Positions 20,601 to 28,944 of a stretch of DNA of 43,344 bases are shown piece after piece. The first letter of the stretch is position 1. Each line of letters opens with the position of its first letter. The position numbers and the translations under genes were made by a program. The stretch lies in the NCBI GenBank assembly GCA_964618895.1, contig CAZUDO010000131.1, positions 1 through 43,344 of the forward strand, read 5' to 3'. Source of the stretch: CAZUDO01 sp964618895. Its GTDB lineage: Bacteria; Desulfobacterota; Binatia; DP-6. The notes beneath the pieces are model-generated. The model ran no database searches, was not told the DNA's origin, and saw nothing but the letters and a program-made list of their open reading frames with translations.

Positions 20601-22737
20601 GCCTTCATCTGCGTCCGGGCTGTCGTCGCGCGGCGCGCCTACGATGACGTCGGCATAGCCGTCGCCGTTGACGTCCCCAGCCCCCGCCACGCTCTGGCCC
20701 AGAGCGACGTTCACCAGATTTCCCTCGAGCCTAACCGCAGCGGAGTCGGGATTGCCATCCGGAGGTCCCCCGTACGAGCCCAGGAACACGAACGCCGCGC
20801 CTTCGCCAGCGTGCCCGTTGCTGTAGGCGGCCGCGCCTACGATGACGTCGGCGTAGCCGTCGCCGTTGACGTCCCCGGCCCCCGCCACGCTCGCGCCCAG
20901 TCTGGCTCCAACCTGATCCCCCTGGAGCCTCGCTGCGGCGCTCACGGGATCGCCATTCAGGATGCCCGTGGCACCACCCAGGAAGATGAAGGCCGCCCCC
21001 TGGCCCCCATCGAACTCGGGGGCGCCCACGATCACGTCGGCATAGCCATCGCCACTGACATCCCCGGCTCCCGCCACGCTCTCGCCCAGTCTGGCTCCAA
21101 CCTGATCCCCCTGGAGCGTCGCTGCGGCGGTCACGGGATTGCCATTCAGGATGCCCGCGGCGCTGCCCAGGAAGACGAAGGCCGCGCCTTCGTTTACGTC
21201 GGGGGCGGCGAAGCCGGGGGCGCCCACGATCACGTCGGCGTAGCCGTCGCCGTTGACATCCCCGGCCCCCGCCACGCTCGTGCCCAGTAAAGCCCCGGCT
21301 TGGTCTGCCTGGAGCCTGATCGCGGGGGGATTCGTCGTACTGTCCAGGACGCCCAGGGCGCTGCCCAGGAAGACGAAGGCCGCGCCTTCGTTTGAGTCGG
21401 GGGCGGCGAAGCCGGGGGCACCCACGATCACGTCGGCGTAGCCGTCGCCGTTGACATCCCCGGCCCCCGCCACGCTCCAGCCAAAATCGACGAGTGGCTG
21501 GTTCGCTTCGAGAGTCGTCGGGGCGGTGGCGGGATTGCCGTTCGGGATGCCCATGGGGCTCCCCAGGAACACGAACGCCGCGCCTTGGTAGCTGTCATGG
21601 CCGGGGGCGCCCACGATCACGTCGGCGTAGCCGTCGCCGTTGACGTCTCCGGCACCCGCAACGCTGTTGCCGAAGCTGGCATCCATCTGATCCCCCTCGA
21701 GCCGGGTCGCGGCAGTGAGCGGGTCGCCATTCGTCACGCCAAAGGGGCCGCCAAGGAACACGAGGGCTATGCCCTCATTCTCTTGCCCATTGTCGTAGTT
21801 CGGGGCGCCCACGATCACGTCGGCGTAGCCGTCGCCGTTGACGTCCCCGGCCCCCGCTACACTCTGGCCAAGGAGGGCACCCTCCTGGTTTCCGAAAAGG
21901 TAAGAATCCTCGCTAGCACTGAGCAAGGGGTCGATGATGAGCGGATAGTGTGCGTCACGATCATCGACGATGAGCCGCACCCGACCCGGCTCGGGGACCG
22001 TGAAGCGTGCGGGGACCACCCTGCCGTCGCGGTCGGTGACGGCGAGCCGCCCGTACTCCAGCCGCCGTCCGGTGGTCGACGACAGCACGACGCGTTCACC
22101 GCGGAGTGCCGCGCGCGCATGGGCTACCGTCAGCTCGAGTGCCAGCGGACCGCTGCCCGCAGGACGACGTGCCAGCGTGAAGCCCTGCTCCACCCCCTGC
22201 GGCGAGTTGACATACCATTCCACCAGGTCCCGGCGCCGGATCTCGACGCGCGCGCCGGTACTGGTCACGGTTCCAGCTCCGACCGCCCTCAGAGCGGGTG
22301 CCGCGCCCGACCCTCGCGAGACGCAGGTCGAGCAGCGGCGCGCTTCCCGCCACCGTGCGGTCCAGAAGGCGGATACCAGTCGGCTCGAAGTACGTGCGCA
22401 CGTTGTGGGCCCGGTTGGGTGCCTGCAGGCCCCCTCCGTTCACACTCGCCTCGTACTCCTTCTCGGCGATGCTCCGCTGCGCCCGCGGGAGCCAGTCTGC
22501 CCCGGGTCCCACCGGCTCGACGCCGCGATATGGCGCGCCAGCCCGCAGCGGCGCACCCATGGCCTCGCCGCTCGCGTTCTCGTGCCCCCTGAGCATTCCG
22601 AGGTCGTAGCCTGTGTCGCAGAGGGTACCCGGAACACCGCAGGCTGCATTCACCCAGCCGGGCACCACCAAAGCGACCAGGATGAGCGCCGCCAGCCTCC
22701 CCGACGCGCGTCGGTCATGCTTCGCATCATCTGTCAT
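17670..22737 (-). CDS. Secreted FG-GAP (integrin-alpha-like) repeat protein, apparent frameshift
   Basis: The N-terminus is encoded from ATG 22737 (GGAGG 8 nt upstream): signal peptide RLAALILVALVVPGWVNA, then residues ending RLLDRTVAGSAPLLDLRL. Near 22305-22315 the reading must shift by one base (one extra base, or two missing) to continue as APALRAVGAGTVTSTGARVE and EWYVNSPQGVEQGFTL, the order seen in related FG-GAP proteins. The main frame (17670-22268, 1532 codons) has 14 FG-GAP repeats of about 60 aa with the calcium loop GDVNGDGYADVIVGAP. It then has a DSDGDGVND type-3 calcium segment (codons about 1172-1204), a choice-of-anchor U-like beta domain and a Cys-containing C-terminal domain (KPKGYRYRDKEQDQGPC). 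Likely a large calcium-stabilised surface adhesin. The shift may be a sequencing error or a true mutation. Confidence 0.8.
19230..21880 (-). repeat. Fourteen FG-GAP-coding tandem repeats, about 180 bp each
   Basis: Within the FG-GAP gene the segment encoding SVAGAGDVNGDGYADVIVGAP recurs fourteen times. DNA identity is high in the calcium-loop part (the plus strand reads tcggcgtagccgtcgccgttgacg-type text again and again) and low between. Fourteen units equal two seven-bladed propellers. Confidence 0.9.
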
Positions 22738-23057
22738 CGCGCTGTCCTCCGTGGTCCTGCGGACGCAACCTGAGTGGTGATCAAGAGGCCGTTGGCGGCT
22801 CCAAGAGGTCGCCGCCGTCGGTCTCCGGCTTCGGCGTCGGAGAGAGAGCCGGGCCAGGGACCAAGGCGGGGAGGTCGAGAGCGTGTGGTACGGCTCAGAT
22901 ATCGATTCCTTCTGAAGGGGGGTAGACTGGCTCGTCCTGCCCTCCCCCTGATACCTTAATAGCGTGAACCTCGACTGCACATCTGTTCCAAGCATCGGCG
23001 CCCGAGCCGCCCGCACCCCGGGATCGCCCTCGGCCCGGTGGCCCCCCGGCCTCGTTC
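22738..23057. other. Divergent intergenic region, left part, no gene seen
   Basis: The 647-bp gap between the minus-strand FG-GAP gene and the plus-strand amidohydrolase gene starts here. It presumably holds the FG-GAP promoter. No convincing coding sequence, RNA gene or repeat was seen in this first 320 bp. The rest of the gap holds an amidohydrolase remnant and a long hairpin, listed separately. Confidence 0.5.
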
Positions 23058-23205
23058 CGGCCGCGCCGGCCGCGATCGCTCCCGCCACCAACGCTCGCAT
23101 GCGCGCGATCTCGTCCCCGGTCGCCGCCCGCTCGGGGCCCCCTCTCCCATCACGTAGCGCCGCACCGGCGTATGCCCCACCGGCACAGCGACGTTGATCG
23201 CCCAA
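23058..23205 (-). pseudogene. Decayed fragment of a D-aminoacylase-like amidohydrolase
   Basis: On the minus strand this reads VGHTPVRRYVMGE, then after a frame change ERAATGDEIARMRALVAGA and IAAGAAG. The intact gene at 4015-5703 has VGHTPVRLYVMGEEATERLA, then DEIARMRALVAEAIAAGAVG in the same order. The DNA resembles plus-strand positions about 5121-5275 over some 150 bp. Only the central part of the gene remains and it contains at least one frameshift, so it is a remnant of a paralogous gene or a partial duplication. Confidence 0.75.
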
Positions 23206-23233
23206 ACCGCCCGCCACCAACCCGCGGCGGCGT

Positions 23234-23322
23234 GGGGCTCCCCTCCCGGAGTCGAGAGCCCGGCCGCTACGAGCCCTAGGCGAGTAGGCCGGGCGTCTTG
23301 TCGACTCCGGGAGGGGAGCCCC
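23234..23322. repeat. Perfect 22-bp inverted repeat with inner 8-bp arms
   Basis: The arms at 23234-23255 and 23301-23322 are exact reverse complements (22 bp, G+C-rich, starting GGGGCTCCCC). Inside them, GCCCGGCC at 23258-23265 pairs with GGCCGGGC at 23287-23294, leaving a 21-nt loop. The structure is 62 bp upstream of an amidohydrolase start and lacks a U-tract. It could be a regulatory hairpin, a REP/MITE-like element or an IS footprint; it does not look like a classical terminator because the flanking genes diverge. Confidence 0.85.
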
Positions 23323-23384
23323 GTGCCGCCGCGCGCATTCGAGGCGACAACGCCCTGGACACGACACCGGGCCAAGGGACTAGA

Positions 23385-24482
23385 ATGCGGCGCATGGCGA
23401 TCACCTGGCGGCTCTACTCCTGCGACGACCACCTCGACCTGTGGAACCTCCCCCCCGACGTGTGGCAGGATCGCCTCCCGGCCCGCCTCCGCGAGCGCGC
23501 CCCGCGCGTCGTCGAGCAGGGCGGCAGCAGTTGGTGGACCTGCGACGGCTCGATCATGGGCCCGCACGGCATGGCGATCATGAAGGACTACAGCGCCATC
23601 ACCCGCGCCGGCATCGAGGACGACGGCCTGCGCGCCGCCGATCCCGTACGACGGCTCCAGGACATGGACCGCGACGGCGTGTACGCCTCCGTCATCTACG
23701 GTCCCCACCTGCTCGGGCTCCCCATCCAGGACCCCGAGCTCAAGGCCGCGGCGTTGGCCGGCTACAGCGACTGGGCGGCGGAGTTCAATCGCCGCGCGCC
23801 GGATCGCCTGAGCGTGCTGCCCGTGCTGCCGACGCACACCGTCGACGCGGCGGTGGGCGAGCTGGAACGGGTGGCGAAGCTCGGCCACCGCGGCGTCATC
23901 ATCAGCCCGTTCGAGTTCCGCTGCACCGATCCCGACTGGGCGCGTTTCTGGGACGCGGCCGAGGCGACGGGGTTGCCGGTCAGCTTCCACATCGGGCGCG
24001 GCACCTCGCAGGTGCGGGTCGCCCCCGGCAGCTGGGAGCTGGCGGCCTTCTCCGCCGTGGGGCCCATGCAGCTCGACGAGCCGCTCGCCATGATGATCTA
24101 CTCCGGCGTGCTCGAGCAGCACCCGAAGCTGCGACTCGTACTGGCCGAGTCGGGCATCGGCTGGCTGCCGTACTTCGTCCATCGCATGGATGCCGCGGGC
24201 GAGAAGCACATCCCCAGGGCGCACGACTACCGCTTGAAGGCGAAGCCGAGCGAGATCTTCCGCCGGCAGGTGTACGCGACCTTCGAGGAGGAGCCGCTCG
24301 GGCCGAGCCTGCTGCCGCTGCTCGGCCCCGACAACTTCATGTGGGCGTCGGACTACCCGCATCCGGACAGCACGTTCCCGCACTCGCGCGAGGCGATCGC
24401 GCATGCGTTCCGGGGGCTGGACGACGGGTTCGTGCAGCAGGTGACGGCGACGAACTGCGCGCGGCTGTACGGGTTCGCGTGA
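23385..24482 (+). CDS. Amidohydrolase-2 family metal-dependent hydrolase
   Basis: 365 aa TIM-barrel protein of the ACMS decarboxylase / amidohydrolase-2 family (PF04909 type). The N-terminal metal motif is SCDDHLDLW, the central VSFHIGRGT strand supplies a further His, and the C-terminal signature MWASDYPHPDSTFPHS is typical of this family. Members carry out non-oxidative decarboxylations or hydrolyses of aromatic or cyclic acids. The start at 23385 is preceded by AAGGGA; an ATG at 23394 is an alternative. The stop overlaps the GTG start of the GH5 gene (GTGA), so the two proteins are coupled. Confidence 0.88.
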   Translation: MRRMAITWRLYSCDDHLDLWNLPPDVWQDRLPARLRERAPRVVEQGGSSWWTCDGSIMGPHGMAIMKDYSAITRAGIEDDGLRAADPVRRLQDMDRDGVYASVIYGPHLLGLPIQDPELKAAALAGYSDWAAEFNRRAPDRLSVLPVLPTHTVDAAVGELERVAKLGHRGVIISPFEFRCTDPDWARFWDAAEATGLPVSFHIGRGTSQVRVAPGSWELAAFSAVGPMQLDEPLAMMIYSGVLEQHPKLRLVLAESGIGWLPYFVHRMDAAGEKHIPRAHDYRLKAKPSEIFRRQVYATFEEEPLGPSLLPLLGPDNFMWASDYPHPDSTFPHSREAIAHAFRGLDDGFVQQVTATNCARLYGFA

Positions 24483-25918
24483 AGCCTTTGGGGTGGTCGG
24501 CACCGCTCCTCGCGACGCTGCTCGTCCTGTGCGCCACCCCGGCGCGCGCGCTCGACGGGCGGCGGTTGGCGGTGCGGGATGGGCGGCTGGTCGATCAACG
24601 GGGACGCGAGATCACGCTGCGCGGCGTGAACGCGCGCGTGCCGGGCATCTTCGACGTGACCTTCACCGACGGGCGCCTGCCGCTCGAGGCCATCCCGGGA
24701 TTCGACGCGGGCGACGCGGAGCGCATGCGGGGGTTCGGATTCAACCTGCTGCGCCTGCCCATCACCTGGAGCGCGCTCGAGCCCGCCCGCGGCGAGTACG
24801 ACCGCGCGTATCTCGACCGCATCGCCAACGTCGTGAAGCTCTGCCGCACGCACGACATCCTGGTGCTGCTCGACTTCCATCAGGACGCCTTCTCGAAGGA
24901 GATCGGCCAGGACGGGGCGCCGCGCTGGGTGCTCGATCGCCTGCTCGGGCCGGGCAACTACCCGTACCTCGGCGGGCCGCTCGAGGATCTCGGGGCACGG
25001 CGGCTGCATGTGGCGACGCTCGAGGCGTTCCGGCAGTTCTTCCGCAACGTCGCCGGCGCGCAGGACGACTTCGCGGCGGCGGCACGCGTGCTCGCGCGCC
25101 GTTTCGCGCGCGACCGGGGCGTGCTCGGCTACGAGATCATGAATGAGCCGTTGGCCGCCCTGCTGGGCGCCGACGGCGAGCAGGCGCTGCTCGACTTCCA
25201 CGTGCGCGTGACGCGCGCGATCCGGACCGTCGACCGGCGCCATGTGGTCGTCTTCGAGCCCGACACGGTGCGCAACTTCACGAACCAGGCGCCGCTGCCC
25301 GCAGCTCCCTTCCCCGACGCGCGCGCGCTGTACGCGCCGCACATCTACACCGGCGTCTTCGACGCCACCGATTTCTCGACCGGCGACACGACACTGCTCG
25401 CACCCTCGATGGAGAACGCGGCGGCCGAGGCGGCGGCCTGGGACGCCCCCTTGTTCGTCGGCGAGTACGGCATCGATCCGGGCCACCCGTATGCCAACGA
25501 GTGGATCACCGCCCAGCTCGACCTGCAGGACCGCCTGCGCGCGCATTCCACCTTCTGGCTGTGGGAGGAGATCAGCAGCGGACATTGGGGGCTGTACGAC
25601 GGCGACAGCGACGCGCCCGGTGGCGAGCGTATGGCGCGCACGTCGGCGCTGTCGCGCGTGTTCGCGCGCGCCGTCCCGGGGCGCGTGCTCGAGCACGCGT
25701 TCGACGGCGTCCGGAACACGCTCCGCCTGCGCTACGACGCCAGCGGCCGGGCCCCGGTGGAGCTGTTCGTGCCCGCCCGCCGCTATCCGCAGGGGTTCGT
25801 CGTCCGCTGCGACGGGCGCGCGGTGCGGCCGCGGATCGATTCGGGGACGGGGATCGTCCGGCTGCGCTGCCTGGGCCGCGCTGGCGTCCGGGAGGTCGCG
25901 GTCGATCCCGCTCCCTGA
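24479..25918 (+). CDS. Secreted GH5 glycosidase, endoglycoceramidase-like
   Basis: 479 aa from a GTG that overlaps the upstream stop by 4 nt. Signal peptide is WSAPLLATLLVLCATPARA. The glycoside hydrolase family 5 barrel shows RGVNARVPG, ILVLLDFHQDAFSKEIG and DGAPRWVL. The acid/base Glu is E223 (YEIMNEP) and the nucleophile is E329 (LFVGEYGI). The HQDxFS and YEIMNEP segments and a C-terminal beta domain recall endoglycoceramidases, which cut the link between glycan and ceramide; a simple beta-glucosidase role is also possible. Coupling of a secreted glycosidase to a cytoplasmic amidohydrolase is unexpected and may reflect shared regulation. Confidence 0.85.
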   Translation: MKPLGWSAPLLATLLVLCATPARALDGRRLAVRDGRLVDQRGREITLRGVNARVPGIFDVTFTDGRLPLEAIPGFDAGDAERMRGFGFNLLRLPITWSALEPARGEYDRAYLDRIANVVKLCRTHDILVLLDFHQDAFSKEIGQDGAPRWVLDRLLGPGNYPYLGGPLEDLGARRLHVATLEAFRQFFRNVAGAQDDFAAAARVLARRFARDRGVLGYEIMNEPLAALLGADGEQALLDFHVRVTRAIRTVDRRHVVVFEPDTVRNFTNQAPLPAAPFPDARALYAPHIYTGVFDATDFSTGDTTLLAPSMENAAAEAAAWDAPLFVGEYGIDPGHPYANEWITAQLDLQDRLRAHSTFWLWEEISSGHWGLYDGDSDAPGGERMARTSALSRVFARAVPGRVLEHAFDGVRNTLRLRYDASGRAPVELFVPARRYPQGFVVRCDGRAVRPRIDSGTGIVRLRCLGRAGVREVAVDPAP

Positions 25919-26078
25919 CCCCCTGACACCGCCGGCAGGCTCCCGGACGACACCAACGCCGCGCGCGACGTGTCCGTGTACGATCGAACGCGCCGGCCCC
26001 AAGACGCGAACCGGCTCCTACCTGAGCCGGCGTGAGCGAGGTTCGATCGCGAAGCATCCCCGGGTTCCCGCGGGCGGC

Positions 26079-26353
26079 GTGCGACCGGTTCCTCGCTCGG
26101 TCTCCGCCAGCGAAGCCGCGCGGCGCTTTGCCGCCTTGGTCGACGAGGTCCGCCGTACCGGCGAGAGCGTGATCGTCACCCAACACGGCCGGCCGGCGTG
26201 CCGTATCGCACCGCCGCCGAGGCCAGAGTCCACGATCGAGACGCTCATCGGGGCGCTCGAGCGCGGGCCAGGGGTCGATGCCGGGTTTCTCGATACCATC
26301 AACGGATCACTCGCAACCAACCGGCTGTTCCCCCCTCGCCGTGGGACGAGTGA
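26079..26353 (+). pseudogene. Phd/YefM-type antitoxin, frameshifted in a poly-C run
   Basis: From GTG 26079 the frame reads SVSASEAARRFAALVDEVRR, then TGESVIVTQHGRPACRIAPP, the characteristic Phd/YefM fold. The frame then passes a run of six C's at about 26331-26336. Adding one C would give the ending LFPPSPWDE with a TGA at 26351-26353; a short acidic PWD/E-type tail is common for antitoxins of VapC. As written the frame instead runs on to 26438. The antitoxin therefore appears to have lost one base, or the base was missed in sequencing. Its stop would overlap a GTG for the toxin remnant by 4 nt. Confidence 0.7.
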
Positions 26354-26469
26354 TCGATCCGCTCATCCTCGCCGCGATCACCGCCTCCGAGCTTCTCGAA
26401 GGAGTGCATCGCGCCGGCAGCGGTGTACGGCTTCGTGAGAGGAGGGACCGTAGCGCCCCGGCGCGATGA
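26350..26469 (+). pseudogene. VapC-type PIN toxin remnant with internal deletion
   Basis: From GTG 26350 the product reads VIDPLILAAITASELLEGVH, then RAGSGVRLRERRD and stops soon after. Intact VapC proteins begin with a VIDTS-type strand bearing the first catalytic Asp, and about 30 residues later have an AITASELLxGVxRA helix. Here the two are joined directly, and the C-terminal two thirds are missing. It cannot be a functional nuclease. Confidence 0.68.
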
Positions 26470-26590
26470 TGTGGTTCGGGTCCAGGACGGACTTGATCTG
26501 CGCGACCCACGTGAAGAAGTCCGGCCGCGGCTCGACCACCCGCTCCGTCTGGTCGATGCTCACGCGATACGGCTGGCCGACCCAGCCTCG
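26428..26590 (-). pseudogene. C-terminal remnant of a vanillyl-alcohol-oxidase-type flavoenzyme
   Basis: The minus strand encodes WVGQPYRVSIDQTERVVEPR, then PDFFTWVAQIKSVLDPNHII, then APGRYGP. The (I)KxxLDPNxIxxPGRYG ending is the conserved C-terminus of FAD-linked oxidases such as vanillyl-alcohol oxidase and 4-cresol dehydrogenase. Nothing of the FAD-binding or catalytic parts is present upstream (26590-26707), so only the tail of the gene has survived. Confidence 0.65.
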
Positions 26591-26645
26591 GGATCGTTCT
26601 CGCTGGCTCCGGGGCTCGCTTCGTGGCGCTCCGAGGCGCGGCACG

Positions 26646-28706
26646 TCAGGGGACGGTATAGGAAATGGTGCAATCCGCCTCGCATCCGACATCGGTGCAG
26701 GTTCCACCGGTGTCTTCCACGAGCACGGCGACCGTGTCTGCCGCAGCGTAGGCCGCGGTCCCGGTCGTGTCGGTACACCCTCCCCGGTTCGTATCGGAGC
26801 ACTGGAAGGTCGGGGTGCCCCCGCCGACGGTAGCGGTGTTCCGGCGAAGCGTGAACCGCATCGTGCACGCCGAGTCGGTCTCCTGAATGCACGTCATCCC
26901 CGTGACCGTCAGAGCTGACGGGAGGGCGTAATCCGCGGTCGCCTCTGTCGCGTTGCATGCGTTGTACATGGGCGCGGCATACATGGTCGCCGCTCCGCAG
27001 GTTCGCGATGTGCGGAAGGTCATCGTTCCGAAGACCGTGGGGAGGCTCCCCCAGGTAGCATCGGTACCATCCGACTTGAGGAATGTGTTGCCTGCACCCA
27101 AGGGGAGGCGTGTCCAGCGCGGCGTCGAGTTGCCCACGATCAGATCGCCGCGCGCGACCGAGCTGTTGGTGGTGTCGGTGTGATTGCTCCCGTCCAACAA
27201 GGTACTCCCGGGACCGGTCGGGCCGGTTGCGCCCGTCGGCCCAGTGTCGCCGGTCGCACCGCTCGCGCCCGTCGGCCCCACGTCGCCCGTCGCCCCGGTT
27301 GCGCCCGTCGGCCCAGTGTCACCGGTCGCACCAATCGCGCCCGTCGCGCCGGTGGAACCAACTGCGCCCGTCGCTCCCGTCGGACCTGCGTCACCCGTCG
27401 CCCCGGTCGGCCCTACGTCGCCCGTCACGCCGCTCGCTCCCGTCGGCCCCACGTCGCCCGTTGCCCCGGTTGCGCCCGTCGGCCCAGTGTCGCCGGTCGC
27501 ACCGATCGCGCCTGTCGCGCCGCTGGAACCAACTGCGCCCGTCGGCCCCGTTGGCCCGTTGGGCCCGACCAAGCCGGTTGCACCCGTGCTGCCGGTCGAC
27601 CCCGTTTCGCCGGTTGCGCCCGTGGGGCCGCTCTCACCCGTCGATCCCGTGGCGCCGGTCGCCCCCGTCGCGCCGGTGGACCCTGTCGCTCCGTTCTGCC
27701 CCACGTCGCCGGTTGGCCCGATGTCTCCGGTCGGGCCTGTCGTACCGCTCGGGCCGGCTGCACCCGTCGGGCCCGTTGTTCCGGTAGCTCCCGTCGCACC
27801 GGTCGCACCACCAGGGCCTGTCGGCCCGCTCTGGCCCGTGGAGCCGGTTGCGCCAGACGGACCGATGCTTCCGGTCGGGCCCGTCACGCCGGTCGAGCCG
27901 GTCACACCCGTCTGTCCGGTCGACCCCGTGGCTCCCGTCGGGCCGATCTCACCGGTCGCACCCGACGCTCCGGTGGCACCCGTCGGGCCGGTCATACCCT
28001 CGGCACCCTCGGGACCAGTCGGTCCCGGCGGTCCGCTCGCGCCGGCGTCGCCCGGAAGCTCGTAGGCGATCATCAGCTGAGGCGGGCCGGTATGGCCTTC
28101 TTCGCTGCAGAACGAGACGGAACTCCCGACGCCGGTCAGACCGAAGCCGTAGTCGGAGGATGCGTCGGCAACCATGGCCTGCACCAGAGTCTTTACGTCC
28201 CATTCGACGTAGTCGCCGCGCAACCGACCGTCGATGACGCGCGTACCTTCGATGGGCGTGCTCGCCGTGGCCTTCACATCGCTCTCGGACCAGTCGCTCT
28301 CCACACGGTGCACGCTCACCTGGGTGGAGTCCCACGGCCGTTTCGTGGTGACGAGGAACAAACGCAAGCGGGCATCGTGGACGATCGCGTCGCCGGGAAT
28401 GACCGACAGGTCGAACTTCACGAAGCCCGTGGACCGATCGCCGACGACGATCACACGGCTGCGGCTCTTCACCCTTCCACCGCGGACGCACGCGTCTCCA
28501 CTGGAGCCGAGGACTGTGACCGACACGTGGGCCTCGGCGGCGAACACCGACAGCAAGAACCCGGCGACGGCAAGGAGCGCCCGGACGGATCGCCACCTGG
28601 CGCGCGTGGCACATGGTGGCAGCGCGCGCCGCGCTCGAGGCGGGGCACATGCTGACCCGGGCACGCGAAGATTTGAGTCCGCGCTGGTAGGCACACGGGT
28701 AGGCAT
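26646..28706 (-). CDS. Secreted collagen-like (Gly-X-Y) protein with DNRLRE-like N-terminal domain
   Basis: 686 aa. A long charged leader precedes a signal segment (about 42-60, LLAVAGFLLSVFAAEA). Residues about 60-212 resemble the DNRLRE carbohydrate-binding-like domain (RSTGFVKFDLSVIPGDAIVH, DARLRLFLV). Residues about 216-502 are an unbroken run of roughly 95 Gly-X-Y triplets, mostly GPT, GAT and GST: a bacterial collagen-type triple helix with Thr rather than hydroxyproline. The C-terminal 150 residues are beta-rich with ten or so cysteines. Probably a stalk-like surface or matrix protein with adhesive heads at both ends. The same idea in miniature recurs in the paralogues at 40183-43050. 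Confidence 0.85.
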   Translation of the reverse strand: MPTRVPTSADSNLRVPGSACAPPRARRALPPCATRARWRSVRALLAVAGFLLSVFAAEAHVSVTVLGSSGDACVRGGRVKSRSRVIVVGDRSTGFVKFDLSVIPGDAIVHDARLRLFLVTTKRPWDSTQVSVHRVESDWSESDVKATASTPIEGTRVIDGRLRGDYVEWDVKTLVQAMVADASSDYGFGLTGVGSSVSFCSEEGHTGPPQLMIAYELPGDAGASGPPGPTGPEGAEGMTGPTGATGASGATGEIGPTGATGSTGQTGVTGSTGVTGPTGSIGPSGATGSTGQSGPTGPGGATGATGATGTTGPTGAAGPSGTTGPTGDIGPTGDVGQNGATGSTGATGATGATGSTGESGPTGATGETGSTGSTGATGLVGPNGPTGPTGAVGSSGATGAIGATGDTGPTGATGATGDVGPTGASGVTGDVGPTGATGDAGPTGATGAVGSTGATGAIGATGDTGPTGATGATGDVGPTGASGATGDTGPTGATGPTGPGSTLLDGSNHTDTTNSSVARGDLIVGNSTPRWTRLPLGAGNTFLKSDGTDATWGSLPTVFGTMTFRTSRTCGAATMYAAPMYNACNATEATADYALPSALTVTGMTCIQETDSACTMRFTLRRNTATVGGGTPTFQCSDTNRGGCTDTTGTAAYAAADTVAVLVEDTGGTCTDVGCEADCTISYTVP
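27261..27544 (-). repeat. 113-bp direct repeat inside the collagen-like tract
   Basis: Positions 27261-27373 and 27432-27544 are nearly the same sequence, offset by 171 bp, which is exactly 19 Gly-X-Y triplets. They encode the GAIGATGDTGPTGATGATGD-type block twice. The offset preserves the triplet phase, so the tract probably grew by in-frame duplication and may vary in length between strains. Confidence 0.8.
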
Positions 28707-28944
28707 GATCCGGAGGTCGCGAGCCGAGCCTCCCGAGCAAACGCCATTCCAACCGGTTGCCTACCGGCTTCCCCGTGCCACCCGGCGATCGTGGTGCTCC
28801 AGGGTCAACACCGCTAGCACACGAGTCGACAATCTGACTCCCGGCGGGGCACCGTCGACATCCAGGAGCTGACCCGACGTACTTCGGCCGGGGGTGCCTC
28901 CTGGGCGGCGGCCGGGAGATCGGACTCGTTCCGGAGGCCTGGGC

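Noticed and set aside
19230..21880. Regularly spaced repeats resembling a CRISPR array.
   Set aside because: Period is about 180 bp, repeats are coding and imperfect, and there are no cas genes or uniform short spacers.
27184..28065. Plus-strand PVAPVGP-repeat frame that looks like a proline-rich structural protein.
   Set aside because: It is the exact antisense of the Gly-X-Y tract, which has a signal peptide and flanking domains on the minus strand.
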